A DNA stretch of 64,000 bases from Streptomyces sp. ICC1 (GCF_003287935.1 NZ_CP030287.1:1674001-1738000), one strand, 5' to 3'. Counted from the first letter of the stretch, positions 44,795 to 54,952 are shown. Notes: generated from the letters alone by a model not told the origin. Numbers and translations are program-made.

Positions 44795-45235
44795 TCAGCG
44801 ACGGCCGGTGGACAGGATGACGAGGAACTGGCCGCCGCCCGCCTCGATGCCGGCGGTCACCGGCAGCCCCGGTACCAGTCGGGAGAACCGGTCCACCAGC
44901 CAATTCGCCGCCCCTTGGGCGTCCTTCTTCGTCGGACAACGGCCCACCATCTCGCGGCCCCCCTTGCGCTCCAGCCTCGCGGCAACGGCGATCAGCGGCG
45001 CGGGTTCGACCACGTACAGGTGCTCCGGCCAGGCGATGACCACCTTGACCGCACCCTTGCGGCTATTGCACCCGCGGTGCGCGAGCCGCTCGGCGACCTT
45101 GGCCTTCCGGTCCGCGGTCCGGCTGTCGACACTGGGCCCCCGCGCGTCGTTCACCGACTCGTCCGGGTCGACCGGTTCGTCACACACCCAGCATCGCCAG
45201 CCGTCGCGCTCGGCCACATCATCAAGGAGACTCAT
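44795..45235 (-). CDS. HNH-like zinc-finger protein, catalytic histidine apparently lost
   Basis: A 146-residue protein. Its N-terminal half resembles an HNH nuclease: Cys15-x2-Cys18 (WRCWVCDEP) and LAHRGCNSRKG with His53, Cys56 and Asn57 in the HxxCNxxKG pattern. The central DH of active HNH enzymes is replaced by VDS, so nuclease activity is doubtful. The C-terminal half has no recognised domain. ATG start. It lies 90 bases downstream of an SMI1/KNR4 gene on the same strand. Confidence 0.6.
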   Translation of the reverse strand: MSLLDDVAERDGWRCWVCDEPVDPDESVNDARGPSVDSRTADRKAKVAERLAHRGCNSRKGAVKVVIAWPEHLYVVEPAPLIAVAARLERKGGREMVGRCPTKKDAQGAANWLVDRFSRLVPGLPVTAGIEAGGGQFLVILSTGRR

Positions 45236-45325
45236 CCGAGCAAACTACCTGCCCGGCCGCCGCCCCGCGCACCAGGGCCCTTACGCTGAGGACTGCCCCG
45301 TCCCCGCCACGTTCTGCAACGACCT

Positions 45326-46018
45326 TCAGATCGTGTCTCTTTGGCGGGCTGGTGCGGGTACGACATCGAGCTGCTGCTCGGTGCGCTCGAGCCAGCTCCG
45401 GTACCAGTGTGCGAAGTCATGCCCGGTCGGCTCGATCCCTCGGTCCATCGGCCTCAGGTCCTCCCAGATGGCGCCTCGGTGCGGGCCCGTCATCACCATC
45501 AGCGACGCATAGCCGCATCCCTGCTCGCTGAGGAACACCGCGCCCGCCTCCTGAGCGTCGTTCAGCTCCTCGTAGCGCGCGTCCCAGGCCGCGTACGCGC
45601 GACGGAAGGCGTCATCGGCCGTAAAGGCGTCCTCTTGGGGTTCCTGGGTCTCGAGCGTGGCGAGCTCACTCCGCAGCGCCTCGGCCACGAAGGGCCGTCC
45701 GGCGAACCCGGCCGTGGTCGGCTGCGCGGGGCAGGCGAGGCCGATACCGAGCCACTGCCACGCACCGTTGTCGAAGACCGGTGTCATCAGGCCGTAGTGG
45801 GGGCCGGCGCCCCCTCCTCCGACGCGGAGCAGAAAACTCCGATACTGCGCGGGCAGACCAACGCCCAGGTCCGCTTCCAGCGCCTGGAGCTGCTCCTCCC
45901 CCATGACCGGGCCGAGGCGAAAGCCATGCCCATTCGCCCCGAAAACCTCCTCCGCCCCGGGGTGTTCGGCGAGTCGGAGCACCCGCTCCCGCACTCCAGC
46001 CCATGTGTCCTCACTCAT
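45326..46018 (-). CDS. SMI1/KNR4 family protein
   Basis: A 230-residue protein with an SMI1/KNR4 (SUKH-like) domain: EEQLQALEADLGVGLPAQYRSFLLRVG, GYASLMVMTGPHRGAIWEDLR and HDFAHWYRSWLE. Many bacterial members are immunity proteins to polymorphic toxins; others have unknown roles. The ATG at 46018 is preferred over a GTG two codons upstream. No large toxin gene is visible nearby, so immunity function is only possible. Confidence 0.8.
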   Translation of the reverse strand: MSEDTWAGVRERVLRLAEHPGAEEVFGANGHGFRLGPVMGEEQLQALEADLGVGLPAQYRSFLLRVGGGGAGPHYGLMTPVFDNGAWQWLGIGLACPAQPTTAGFAGRPFVAEALRSELATLETQEPQEDAFTADDAFRRAYAAWDARYEELNDAQEAGAVFLSEQGCGYASLMVMTGPHRGAIWEDLRPMDRGIEPTGHDFAHWYRSWLERTEQQLDVVPAPARQRDTI

Positions 46019-46116
46019 GGGCACACGCTAGTGAGAGGTGCACCGCACCTGCACGCCGTTTTTCTGCCGGAGCAGGGGTACACAGCACTGCACGGCACTG
46101 CACGGCACCCAACCCC

Positions 46117-46821
46117 TCATCGACGGATGCCTGCCGGATCGGCCGCTTCCCCGTCTGCCCGGGACTCGGCGCCCGAGCCGGGCCCGAACCCCCTGATGAT
46201 CAGCCACCCGGCCAGCGCCAGCTCCCAGGCGAACACCGGGAGGGCGGCGGCCGCCCCCGCCGCGGAGAGCTGCGCGTAGGCCCCGAACATCACGGCGACG
46301 GCCGAGGCGCAGATCAGCGGCCCGCCGACCAGCCCGAGTACGGCGATGAAGCGCGGTACGAGCCGTGCGCGGTACGCCAGGTACGCGAGCAGGACGGTGT
46401 TCAGGCCGAGGGCGATGTTGGGCCCGAGCAGGAACGTCCAGTCGTGCACGGCCGCCAACGCGAGGTCGGCGCCGTCCGCCGCCCCCGCGTCCCGCCGCAG
46501 GGTGACGAGCGCCAGGACGGCGACGATCCCGACGGCGATGACGGCCGCCTCCAGCAGCCGCCCGAAGGCGTACCCGAGCGCGAGCCCCTCGCCGTGGCGC
46601 CGCAGGACGGGGAACAGCGCCGCCCCGGTACCGGTCACCGCCACCACCAGCACCACCTCGCAGACCACTCCGAGCAGCGCCATCGTGTCGGCGCCCTGCG
46701 CGAGCCGGCCGTCCGCCGCGCCCAGCAGGGGGCGGTACAGAGCCGCCCCGGCTATCGCGGCTATCTCCGTCAGCAGGAACAGCAACCCGGCGGCCACTGC
46801 GGTTCTCCGGTCCGGACTCAT
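46117..46821 (-). CDS. DUF4386 family membrane protein
   Basis: A 234-residue membrane protein with six to seven helices (AVAAGLLFLLTEIAAIAGAAL, LGVVCEVVLVVAVTG, LAYRARLVPRFIAVLGLVGGPLICASAVAVMFG). It fits the DUF4386 family, whose role is unknown. ATG start. Divergent from a TetR gene with two perfect palindromes in between, so it is very probably the TetR target. Confidence 0.8.
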   Translation of the reverse strand: MSPDRRTAVAAGLLFLLTEIAAIAGAALYRPLLGAADGRLAQGADTMALLGVVCEVVLVVAVTGTGAALFPVLRRHGEGLALGYAFGRLLEAAVIAVGIVAVLALVTLRRDAGAADGADLALAAVHDWTFLLGPNIALGLNTVLLAYLAYRARLVPRFIAVLGLVGGPLICASAVAVMFGAYAQLSAAGAAAALPVFAWELALAGWLIIRGFGPGSGAESRADGEAADPAGIRR

Positions 46822-46847
46822 CTTCTCGGCACCTCTCACTCGATAGT

Positions 46848-46894
46848 GGTGTACGCCGTACACCTGAGGGCGACCATAGGTGTACGACGTACAC
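46848..46894. promoter_or_regulatory. two TetR operators in a divergent promoter
   Basis: GGTGTACGCCGTACACC (46848-46864) and GTGTACGACGTACAC (46880-46894) are perfect palindromes with centres 31 bases apart. Placement between divergent genes suggests repression of both. Confidence 0.85.
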
Positions 46895-46940
46895 TCGTCA
46901 AGGAGGGGACGCTGTCGAGGAGGGAAGGGGACCAACCGGA

Positions 46941-47630
46941 ATGACCCGGCAGGAAGCCACGCACACGCGCACGCAACGGATCCCGTTGAACAGGGACCGC
47001 GTCCTGCGCGCCGCCGTCGCGCTCGCCGACGCCACCGGCATCGACGCGCTCAGCATGCGCAGGCTCGCGCAGGAGCTGAACGTCGTACCGATGGCCCTCT
47101 ACAAGCACGTGGCCAACAAGGAGGAGCTGCTCGACGGCATGGCCGACGCCGTCGTGGGCGAGATCGACCCGCCGGCCGCGGGCCCCGACTGGCAGCGCGT
47201 GGTCCGGGGACGGATCCTCTCGGCCCGGCAGGTCCTGCTGCGCCACCCCTGGGCGGCCCGGGTCATCGAGTCGCGGACCGGACCCACCCCGGCCGTGCTG
47301 GCGTACCTGGACTCGATGGCCGGGACCTTCCGGAACGGCGGCCTCTCCGCCGACCTCGCGCACCACGTCATGCACGCGATGGGCAGCCGCCTGCTCGGCT
47401 TCAGCCAGGAACTGTTCGACACCTCGGGTCCCTCCGGCCCGCCGGACCCCGCACTGGCGGCGCACTACCCGCACATCGCGGAACTGGCGGCGACGGCCGC
47501 ACACGACGGGGGCTCCACGGTCGGTGGCGGCTGCGACGACCAGTTCGAGTTCGAATTCGCCCTGGACCTCCTACTGGACGGCTTCGAAAGCCTCCGCCGC
47601 CAGGGCTGGACGTCCGCGCGGAAGCCGTAG
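46941..47630 (+). CDS. TetR family regulator (TetR_C type)
   Basis: A 229-residue TetR-family repressor: helix-turn-helix in RDRVLRAAVALADATGIDALSMRRLAQELNVVPMALYKHV, then a TetR_C-like domain (LLRHPWAARVIESRTGPTPAVLAYLD). The ATG follows GGAGGGAAGGGGACC. Two matching palindromic operators lie in the upstream divergent promoter shared with a DUF4386 membrane gene, so it probably represses itself and that gene. Ligand unknown. Confidence 0.9.
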   Translation: MTRQEATHTRTQRIPLNRDRVLRAAVALADATGIDALSMRRLAQELNVVPMALYKHVANKEELLDGMADAVVGEIDPPAAGPDWQRVVRGRILSARQVLLRHPWAARVIESRTGPTPAVLAYLDSMAGTFRNGGLSADLAHHVMHAMGSRLLGFSQELFDTSGPSGPPDPALAAHYPHIAELAATAAHDGGSTVGGGCDDQFEFEFALDLLLDGFESLRRQGWTSARKP

Positions 47631-47768
47631 CGGGCGCGGTGTCGTGGGCCAGATTCGGCGTCGGGGAGGGGAAGGTCGCGCAACGGACGGAGTCAGGCCC
47701 AGGGGTCATCACATGACGTCTGAGGAACTGGTATTCGATCACGAGAGGGTACGTGTTCACGGTTCGCC

Positions 47769-48884
47769 GTGATGACGGCGGGCGAGTACAACGTCGAACT
47801 GCCGACGGAGCTGACCGTACGCCTGGCCGCCAGCCCCGAGGCCCTGGTACGGATACACGCCATCGCGTTGCCCGGCCTGCCGGACGAGACGCGACTGTCA
47901 CTGGTCGAGGATCCGCATCCCAGGGTCCGGGCCCACGCCATCGACTCCTGGAGCTGGCCTCGGCTGCGCCCGGAGGTCCGAGCCGCGGCCGAGGCCGACG
48001 GCGACCCCCTGGTACGCGAGGCGGTCGAGCGTGCCGGCCGCATCGACCTGCCCCTGCCGACGACGCTCGCGGACTTCCTCGCGGAACCGGACGAACGACG
48101 CCGCGACGACGCCGCATACCGTGCACCCGTCGACGCGGATCTGGCCGCCCATCTCGTCGCCCACGCCGACAGTTCGCGGCGTCGTGGAGCCGTCTGGAAC
48201 CCGCACGTCCCCGCGGCGCTCGCCCTCACGCTGGCCACCGACCCCGAGCCCCACGTCCGTTTCGCCTTGTCCCTTCGCGCGGAGATCACCGAGGAGCAGC
48301 GGTCTTCGATCGACCACACCGTGCCCGAGGGCCGCTATCCGGTGCCGGCTTGGGTGGAGGAACGATTCGGCGACCCGGATGCGCTGCGGGAGATCGCGGC
48401 CTCCCACCACGTCCTGCTACGACGGGGCGTCACGTGCGCGCCCGAGCTTCCCGGCGATGTGATCGAGCGGTTGGCGGCCGACGACGACTACTTCGTCCGG
48501 CTGATGCTCTGCGAGAACGACCATGCTCCGCACGAGCTGCTCGTGGAGATGTTCGCCGACTGGAAGGGTCTGAGCTGGGGGATGCTGGCCAGCCGCCGGA
48601 ACTTCGCCCGGCCCGGCCTGGCCCGGTCCGCGGACGACCCGAACTACCGGCTGCGGCTCGCGGCCCTGTCCGACCCGCAGGCCACACCGGAACTCGTGGA
48701 GCGGCTGTCCCACGACCCGGACGACACCGTGCGCGGCCGTGCGGCGGCCGACCCGCGCCTTCCCCACGCGCGGCTCGTCGAACTCCTGGGCAGCAACCGC
48801 ATGCCGTACACAGCAGCCCTCAATCCCGCGCTGCCCGCCCCGCTCATGCACCGGCTGCTCGACATCGCGGGCGTCAAGCGCTGA
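47769..48884 (+). CDS. leucine-rich-variant/HEAT-like repeat protein
   Basis: A 371-residue alpha-solenoid protein built of LRV-like repeats of about 24 residues, such as TVRLAASPEALVRIHAIALPG, LVEDPHPRVRAHAID and RLSHDPDDTVRGRAAADPRLP. Probable protein-binding scaffold; partner unknown. The start may be this GTG or the overlapping ATG three bases on. A 19-codon frame (47713-47772) ends on the start codon and could couple translation. No other domain is seen. Confidence 0.75.
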   Translation: MMTAGEYNVELPTELTVRLAASPEALVRIHAIALPGLPDETRLSLVEDPHPRVRAHAIDSWSWPRLRPEVRAAAEADGDPLVREAVERAGRIDLPLPTTLADFLAEPDERRRDDAAYRAPVDADLAAHLVAHADSSRRRGAVWNPHVPAALALTLATDPEPHVRFALSLRAEITEEQRSSIDHTVPEGRYPVPAWVEERFGDPDALREIAASHHVLLRRGVTCAPELPGDVIERLAADDDYFVRLMLCENDHAPHELLVEMFADWKGLSWGMLASRRNFARPGLARSADDPNYRLRLAALSDPQATPELVERLSHDPDDTVRGRAAADPRLPHARLVELLGSNRMPYTAALNPALPAPLMHRLLDIAGVKR

Positions 48885-48938
48885 GTACGTTCGGGGCCCC
48901 CGGGCCGGGGGCCATGGGCCGGGGGCCATGGGCCGGGC

Positions 48939-49427
48939 TCAGGGCGCGGTGACCGCCGACAGCCGGGCCTGGGCCCCGATCACGGTGCCGCGGTACGCGG
49001 TCACCAGCACCCGGTCCCCGGCGACCACCGCAGGGCCCGTGGTCGAGGCCCACGACCCGTCCGCGGCACGAGCCGACCCGTCGTCCGGATCCCGGCTCCA
49101 GAGCGCCGCTCCGGTCTCCGCGTCCACGGCACACAGGTCGCCGTCGCCGACCGACAGGAACAACAGCCCGGCCGCCGCCGCGAGAGGGCGGGTCCGCCCG
49201 TCACGGTCCGCTTGCCGGCGGGGCTCCCCCGTCGAGCGGCGCCAGGCGGAGAGCCTGCACTCCGGGGAGCCGTGCAGGACCAGGTCGCCGAGTCCCGACA
49301 TCCACGCCCTCCCCCGCTCGCCGCCGGCATCGAACCCGCACGGCCGCGGAGACACGACACGCCCCCGTTCGACGATCCGCCAAGGCACCGCCGAGTGGCT
49401 GTCCATCACCGCGCTTTCGAGTGACAC
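48939..49427 (-). CDS. truncated PQQ-like beta-propeller protein
   Basis: A 162-residue frame that resembles the last two or three blades of a PQQ-binding-like beta-propeller (GLLFLSVGDGDLCAVDAETGAALW, GPAVVAGDRVLVTAYRGTVIG). Typical relatives exceed 350 residues, so the 5' part appears lost. No good ribosome site precedes the GTG start and no upstream frame continues the similarity. Possibly a decaying gene remnant at the border of the hydrogenase locus. Confidence 0.45.
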   Translation of the reverse strand: MSLESAVMDSHSAVPWRIVERGRVVSPRPCGFDAGGERGRAWMSGLGDLVLHGSPECRLSAWRRSTGEPRRQADRDGRTRPLAAAAGLLFLSVGDGDLCAVDAETGAALWSRDPDDGSARAADGSWASTTGPAVVAGDRVLVTAYRGTVIGAQARLSAVTAP

Positions 49428-49529
49428 CGCAGCTCGGCGCCGTGCGGGGGGCCACCGCGGTCCTCCACGATCTCAGGCGGTCGGTCATGTTCCGGTCATG
49501 ATCCGTCGCCATGCAGCGGAGGAAATCAC

Positions 49530-51344
49530 GTGCAGGTCCTGCTCGTCGCGAGCGCCTTCAACAGCCTCACGCAGCGCGTCCACGCCGAACTGCGCGAGCA
49601 CGGCCACCAGGTGGTGGTCGAACTCGCCCTGCCCGGCGCCGCCTTGGCCGAGGTCGTGGAACACCATCAGCCGGACCTGATCCTCGCGCCCATGCTGCGC
49701 ACGGCCATCCCGCCCGAGGTGTGGTCCACCCGCACCTGCCTGATCGTCCACCCGGGGCCGGTCGGCGACCGCGGCCCCTCCTCCCTCGACCGGGCCGTCC
49801 AGGGAGGGCTCACGCGCTGGGCCGTCACCGTCCTGCAGGCCGTCGGGGAGATGGACGCCGGTGACGTCTGGGCCACCGTCGAATGCGCCGTCCCCCCGGT
49901 CGCGAAGAGCGACCTGTACCGCGGGGAGATCGCCGACGCCGCGCTGGAGGCGGTCCTGCTCGCCGTCGACCGCTTCGCCTCCGGCACCTACACCCCGCAG
50001 CCCCAGATCACCGGCCACGCCCTGCCGTACCTGCGCCAGGAACACCGTCGCATCGACTGGCAGACGGACTCCACGGAGCGCGTGCTGCGCGTCCTTCGGG
50101 CCGCGGACTCCCAGCCCGGCGTACGGGACGAGTTGCTCGGCGGCGAGTGGTACCTGCACGGCGGCCACCCGGAGGAGACGCTGAGCGGCCGCCCGGGCGA
50201 ACTGCTGGCCACCCGCGCCGGGGCCGTCTGCCGAGCCACCGCCGACGGGGCCGTCTGGATCCCCGAACTCCGGGCGCGGCGCGTTCCCGGGGAACCGGCC
50301 CCCCTGAAACTCCCCGCCACCGTGGCCCTCGGCGACCTGCTACGCCCGCCCCACCTGCCGCGACCGCTCCCGGAGCTCCCCGCTCCGGTGCTCGGCACCG
50401 CCACCGACACCGCCACCGGCACCGGCACCGGCACCACCCACCGGCGCACCTGGTCCGAGATCGACTACCGGGAGGAAGGCGGGGCGGGGTTCCTGACGTT
50501 CTCCTTCCCCGGCGGGGCGATGAGCACCGAGCGGTGCCGGCGCCTGCTCGATGCCTACCGGACCGCCTGCTCCCGCCCCACCTCGGTACTCGTCCTCAGC
50601 GGCGGCCGCGACTTCTTCTCCAACGGGATCCACCTGGGCGTCATCGAGGCCGCCGCCGACCCGGCCGAGGAGTCCTGGGCGAACATCAACGCCATGGACG
50701 ATCTCGTCGAAGCCGTCCTCACCACCACCGACCGCCTCGTCGTCGCGGCCCTCGGCGGCAACGCCGCCGCAGGCGGAGCCGTTCTCGCCCTCGCCGCCGA
50801 CGAGGTCTGGTGCCGGTCAGGCGTGGTCCTGAACCCCCACTACCGCCTGATGGGGCTGTACGGCTCGGAGTACTGGACGTACACCCTGCCGCGCCGGGCC
50901 GGGGCGGAGGCCACCGCGCGGCTCACCCGCGACGCCCTGCCCGTCGGCTCCGCCACCGCGGTGCGGCTCGGGCTGGCCGACCGTACGCTCGCCTGCGCGT
51001 CGGGGGCCTTCGACGACGTCACGGCCCGGCTCGCCGTCCGGTTGGCCGGTTCACCGACGGTGCAGGCGCGGATCGCCGGGAAGAAGGCGCGGCGCGAGCT
51101 CGACGAGTCGGTCCGGCCGCTGGCCTCGTACCGGGAGGCCGAGCTGGCCCGGATGCGGGACACCTTCTTCGACCCCGAGGCCCCGTACCACGCCCTGCGC
51201 AGGGCGTTCGTACGCAAGGAGGCCCCGGCCTCCACCCCGGCGCACCTGGCCCGCGCTCACGGTGGCCCGATCGGTGCGGGGCCCGGGCACGCGTACGCGC
51301 CCGGTGACGGCACCGGGCCGACTCACTGGACTGGGCGTACATGA
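49530..51344 (+). CDS. hypX: HypX, CO-ligand synthase for [NiFe]-hydrogenase
   Basis: A 604-residue HypX/HoxX. The N-terminal half resembles methionyl-tRNA formyltransferase/formyl-THF hydrolase (VLLVASAFNSLTQRV, CLIVHPGPVGDRGPSSLD); after a threonine/glycine-rich linker around residue 290 comes an enoyl-CoA hydratase-like domain (VLVLSGGRDFFSNGIHLG, AALGGNAAAGGAVLALAADEV). Known of the family: it makes CO from formyl-THF via formyl-CoA, giving the active-site carbonyl under aerobic conditions. The GTG start has GGAGGAAA seven bases upstream. It heads the hydrogenase locus. Confidence 0.92.
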   Translation: MQVLLVASAFNSLTQRVHAELREHGHQVVVELALPGAALAEVVEHHQPDLILAPMLRTAIPPEVWSTRTCLIVHPGPVGDRGPSSLDRAVQGGLTRWAVTVLQAVGEMDAGDVWATVECAVPPVAKSDLYRGEIADAALEAVLLAVDRFASGTYTPQPQITGHALPYLRQEHRRIDWQTDSTERVLRVLRAADSQPGVRDELLGGEWYLHGGHPEETLSGRPGELLATRAGAVCRATADGAVWIPELRARRVPGEPAPLKLPATVALGDLLRPPHLPRPLPELPAPVLGTATDTATGTGTGTTHRRTWSEIDYREEGGAGFLTFSFPGGAMSTERCRRLLDAYRTACSRPTSVLVLSGGRDFFSNGIHLGVIEAAADPAEESWANINAMDDLVEAVLTTTDRLVVAALGGNAAAGGAVLALAADEVWCRSGVVLNPHYRLMGLYGSEYWTYTLPRRAGAEATARLTRDALPVGSATAVRLGLADRTLACASGAFDDVTARLAVRLAGSPTVQARIAGKKARRELDESVRPLASYREAELARMRDTFFDPEAPYHALRRAFVRKEAPASTPAHLARAHGGPIGAGPGHAYAPGDGTGPTHWTGRT

Positions 51345-51375
51345 CCGGGCACCCGGACCGGCCACCTGTTAGCAA

Positions 51376-51410
51376 GGAGGGTGGGGCCGCCGTACAGGCC
51401 GCACCTCCCC
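51376..51410 (+). promoter_or_regulatory. hairpin between hypX and hydrogenase small-subunit gene
   Basis: A roughly 11-base-pair imperfect stem (GGAGGGTGGGGCC against GGCCGCACCTCC) with an 8-base loop in the 97-base gap. It could attenuate or stabilise mRNA at this junction. Confidence 0.4.
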
Positions 51411-51441
51411 TCCCCCTCGACTCCCCCCAGGAGGCATCCGG

Positions 51442-52497
<1,056 letters not shown>

Positions 52498-52499
52498 GC

Positions 52500-52564
52500 G
52501 GCCGGGTCGCACCCGCACCCGCCCCCAGACTCCCATCCGCACCCGCACCCGCACCCGCACTCCT
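52500..52564 (+). repeat. C-rich CGCACC repeat between hhyS and hhyL
   Basis: The intergenic segment contains about seven CGCACC/GCACCC units and almost no G-rich complement that could fold. It separates the two structural genes by 110 bases. Confidence 0.7.
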
Positions 52565-52607
52565 GTGAGAACAACCGATCCAGCACCGAAGGGTCACGGC
52601 AGACACG

Positions 52608-54392
52608 ATGGCACCGAAGACGAAGGCAACCGGCGACGGCAGCGGCCTGGTGGAGATGGCCTGGGATCCGATCACCCGGATCGTGGGCAGTCTCGGCATC
52701 CACACGAAGATCGACTTCAAGCAGAAGCGAGTCGCGGAGTGCTACAGCACCTCGTCGGTCTTCCGCGGCTACAGCGTCTTCATGCGCGGCAAGGACCCCC
52801 GCGACGCGCACTTCATCACCAGCCGCATCTGCGGCATCTGCGGTGACAACCACGCCACCTGCTCCGTCTACGCGCAGAACATGGCCTACGGGGTGAAGCC
52901 TCCCCACCTCGCCGAGTGGATCATCAACCTGGGCGAGTCGGCGGAGTACATGTTCGACCACAACATCTTCCAGGAGAACCTGGTCGGGGTCGACTACTGC
53001 GAGAAGATGGTCCGCGAGACCAACCCCGGCGTCCTGGAACTGGCCGAGCGCACCGCCGCCCCCCACGCGGGCGAGCACGGCTTCAAGACCATCGCCGACA
53101 TCATGCGCTCGCTCAACCCCATCGAGGGCGAGTTCTACCGCGAGGCCCTCCAGGTCAGCCGCTACACCCGTGAGATGTTCTGTCTGATGGAGGGGCGTCA
53201 CGTGCACCCCTCCACCCTCTACCCGGGTGGCGTCGGCACCATCGCCTCCGTCCAGCTCTTCACGGACTACATGAGCCGCCTCATGCGGTACTGCGAGTTC
53301 ATGAAGCGCGTCGTCCCGCTCCACGACGACCTCTTCGACTTCTTCTACGAGGCCCTGCCCGGGTACGAGGAGGTCGGCCGCCGGCGCGTGCTGCTGGGCT
53401 GCTGGGGTGCCCTCAACGACCCCGAGCACTGCGACTTCACCTACGCCAACATGACGGACTGGGGACGGAAGATGTTCGTCACCCCGGGCATCGTGGTGGA
53501 CGGGAAGCTCGTCACCAACGACCTCACCGAGATCAACCTCGGCATCCGGATCCTGCTCGGCAGTTCGTACTACGACGATTGGGAGGGCCAGGAGAAGTTC
53601 GTCACCCACGACCCGCTCGGCAACCCGGTCGACGCCCGTCACCCCTGGAACCAGCACACCATCCCCGCCCCGCAGAAGCGGAACTTCGACGACAAGTACA
53701 GCTGGGTGATGTCCCCGCGCTGGTTCGACGGCAAGGACCACCTCGCTCTCGACACCGGCGGCGGCCCGCTCGCCCGCCTGTGGTCCACCGCTCTGTCGGG
53801 GCTGGTGAACACCGACTACGTCCAGGCCACCGGACACAGCGTCGTCATCACCCTCCCCCGCACCATGACCAAGCCCGAGACGCGCTTCGAGTGGAAGATC
53901 CCGAAGTGGAGCAACGCGCTGGAGCGCAACCGCGCCCGCACGTACTTCCAGGCGTACGCGGCCGCCATCGCCCTGCACTGCGCCGAGAAGGGTCTGGCGG
54001 AGGTCCGCGCCGGCCGGACGCAGACCTGGGAGAAGTTCGAGGTCCCGGACGAGGGCCTCGGCGTCGGCTTCACGGAGGCCGTCCGCGGGGTGCTCTCGCA
54101 CCACATGGTGATCCGCGACGGCAAGATCGCCAACTATCACCCCTACCCGCCGACCCCTTGGAACGCGAGCACCCGCGACACCTTCGGCACGCCGGGGCCC
54201 TACGAGGACGCGGTGCAGAACACCCCGATCTTCGAGGAGAACACCCCGGAGAACTTCAAGGGCATCGACATCATGCGGGCCGTGCGCAGCTTCGATCCCT
54301 GCCTCCCGTGCGGGGTCCACATGTACGTGGGCGGCGGCCAGACGGTGAAGCAGATGCACGTGCCCACCGGCCTGAGCGGACTGGGCGGATGA
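52608..54392 (+). CDS. hhyL: [NiFe]-hydrogenase large subunit, group 1h
   Basis: A 594-residue catalytic subunit. The nickel-iron site is bound by Cys75 and Cys78 of RICGICGDNHATC (L1) and by Cys565 and Cys568 of DPCLPCGVH (L2). The 23 residues after His571 are the C-terminal extension expected to be removed by the maturation endopeptidase encoded downstream. The L1/L2 forms match group 1h, the high-affinity hydrogenase of streptomycetes and other soil actinobacteria that consumes atmospheric H2. The ATG is used; the next gene overlaps its stop by four bases. Confidence 0.96.
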   Translation: MAPKTKATGDGSGLVEMAWDPITRIVGSLGIHTKIDFKQKRVAECYSTSSVFRGYSVFMRGKDPRDAHFITSRICGICGDNHATCSVYAQNMAYGVKPPHLAEWIINLGESAEYMFDHNIFQENLVGVDYCEKMVRETNPGVLELAERTAAPHAGEHGFKTIADIMRSLNPIEGEFYREALQVSRYTREMFCLMEGRHVHPSTLYPGGVGTIASVQLFTDYMSRLMRYCEFMKRVVPLHDDLFDFFYEALPGYEEVGRRRVLLGCWGALNDPEHCDFTYANMTDWGRKMFVTPGIVVDGKLVTNDLTEINLGIRILLGSSYYDDWEGQEKFVTHDPLGNPVDARHPWNQHTIPAPQKRNFDDKYSWVMSPRWFDGKDHLALDTGGGPLARLWSTALSGLVNTDYVQATGHSVVITLPRTMTKPETRFEWKIPKWSNALERNRARTYFQAYAAAIALHCAEKGLAEVRAGRTQTWEKFEVPDEGLGVGFTEAVRGVLSHHMVIRDGKIANYHPYPPTPWNASTRDTFGTPGPYEDAVQNTPIFEENTPENFKGIDIMRAVRSFDPCLPCGVHMYVGGGQTVKQMHVPTGLSGLGG

Positions 54393-54952
54393 GCGCCGGC
54401 CAGAGCGTGCGCGCCGATGCCCGCCAGACGGGGGTGCGGGTCGAGGAGGTCCTCGACCGGCTCGCCGCCACCGGAGACCGGGAAGTGTGCGCGGCCGCCG
54501 AGGAACTGGTGCGCGTCCTCATGGACTTCTACGGCGCCGGGCTCGCCCGGATCGTCGCCGGCCTCGGCGAGGCCCCGCTCTCCCGACTCCTCGACGACGA
54601 ACTCGTGGCGAGCCTGCTCGCCCTGCACGACCTGCACCCCGAGGACGTGGACGCCCGCATCGCCCGCGCCCTGGCGAGCGCGCGGGAACCCGTGGAGGTC
54701 CTCGGCTTCGACGAGGCCACCGGAACGCTGCGGCTGCGGTCCGCGCCCGGTGGGGGCTGCGGTTGCGGCAGCGCCGAAGCCGGCGCGGGCCCCTCCCGGG
54801 CCGTCGAGGACGCCCTCGCCTGCTTCGCCCCCGAGGTGATGACCGTGGAGATGGCGCCGGCCGAGGCCCCGGCGCCGGTCCTGCTCCAGATCGGGACCGG
54901 CCCGCAGACCCCGGCGCCCACCCCGGCGCAGACCCCGGCACGGACCCGGTGA
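54389..54952 (+). CDS. NifU-like hydrogenase-cluster protein
   Basis: A 187-residue protein coupled by ATGA to hhyL. The centre looks like a NifU C-terminal-type scaffold (EVLGFDEATGTLRLRSAPGGGCGCGS), but the usual CxxC pair is GCGCG, cysteines one residue apart. The C-terminus is a proline/threonine-rich tail (TPAPTPAQTPAR). In mycobacterial group 1h loci an iron-sulfur protein (HhyE) occupies a similar place; this may be its counterpart, lacking any Rieske motif. Possible roles: cluster delivery to HhyS or electron relay. Confidence 0.65.
   Translation: MSAGQSVRADARQTGVRVEEVLDRLAATGDREVCAAAEELVRVLMDFYGAGLARIVAGLGEAPLSRLLDDELVASLLALHDLHPEDVDARIARALASAREPVEVLGFDEATGTLRLRSAPGGGCGCGSAEAGAGPSRAVEDALACFAPEVMTVEMAPAEAPAPVLLQIGTGPQTPAPTPAQTPARTR

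Noticed and set aside
47713..47772. 19-codon frame ending on the LRV-gene start codon
   Set aside because: Could be a coupled leader peptide, but no clear ribosome site or conservation evidence; mentioned only in the LRV entry.
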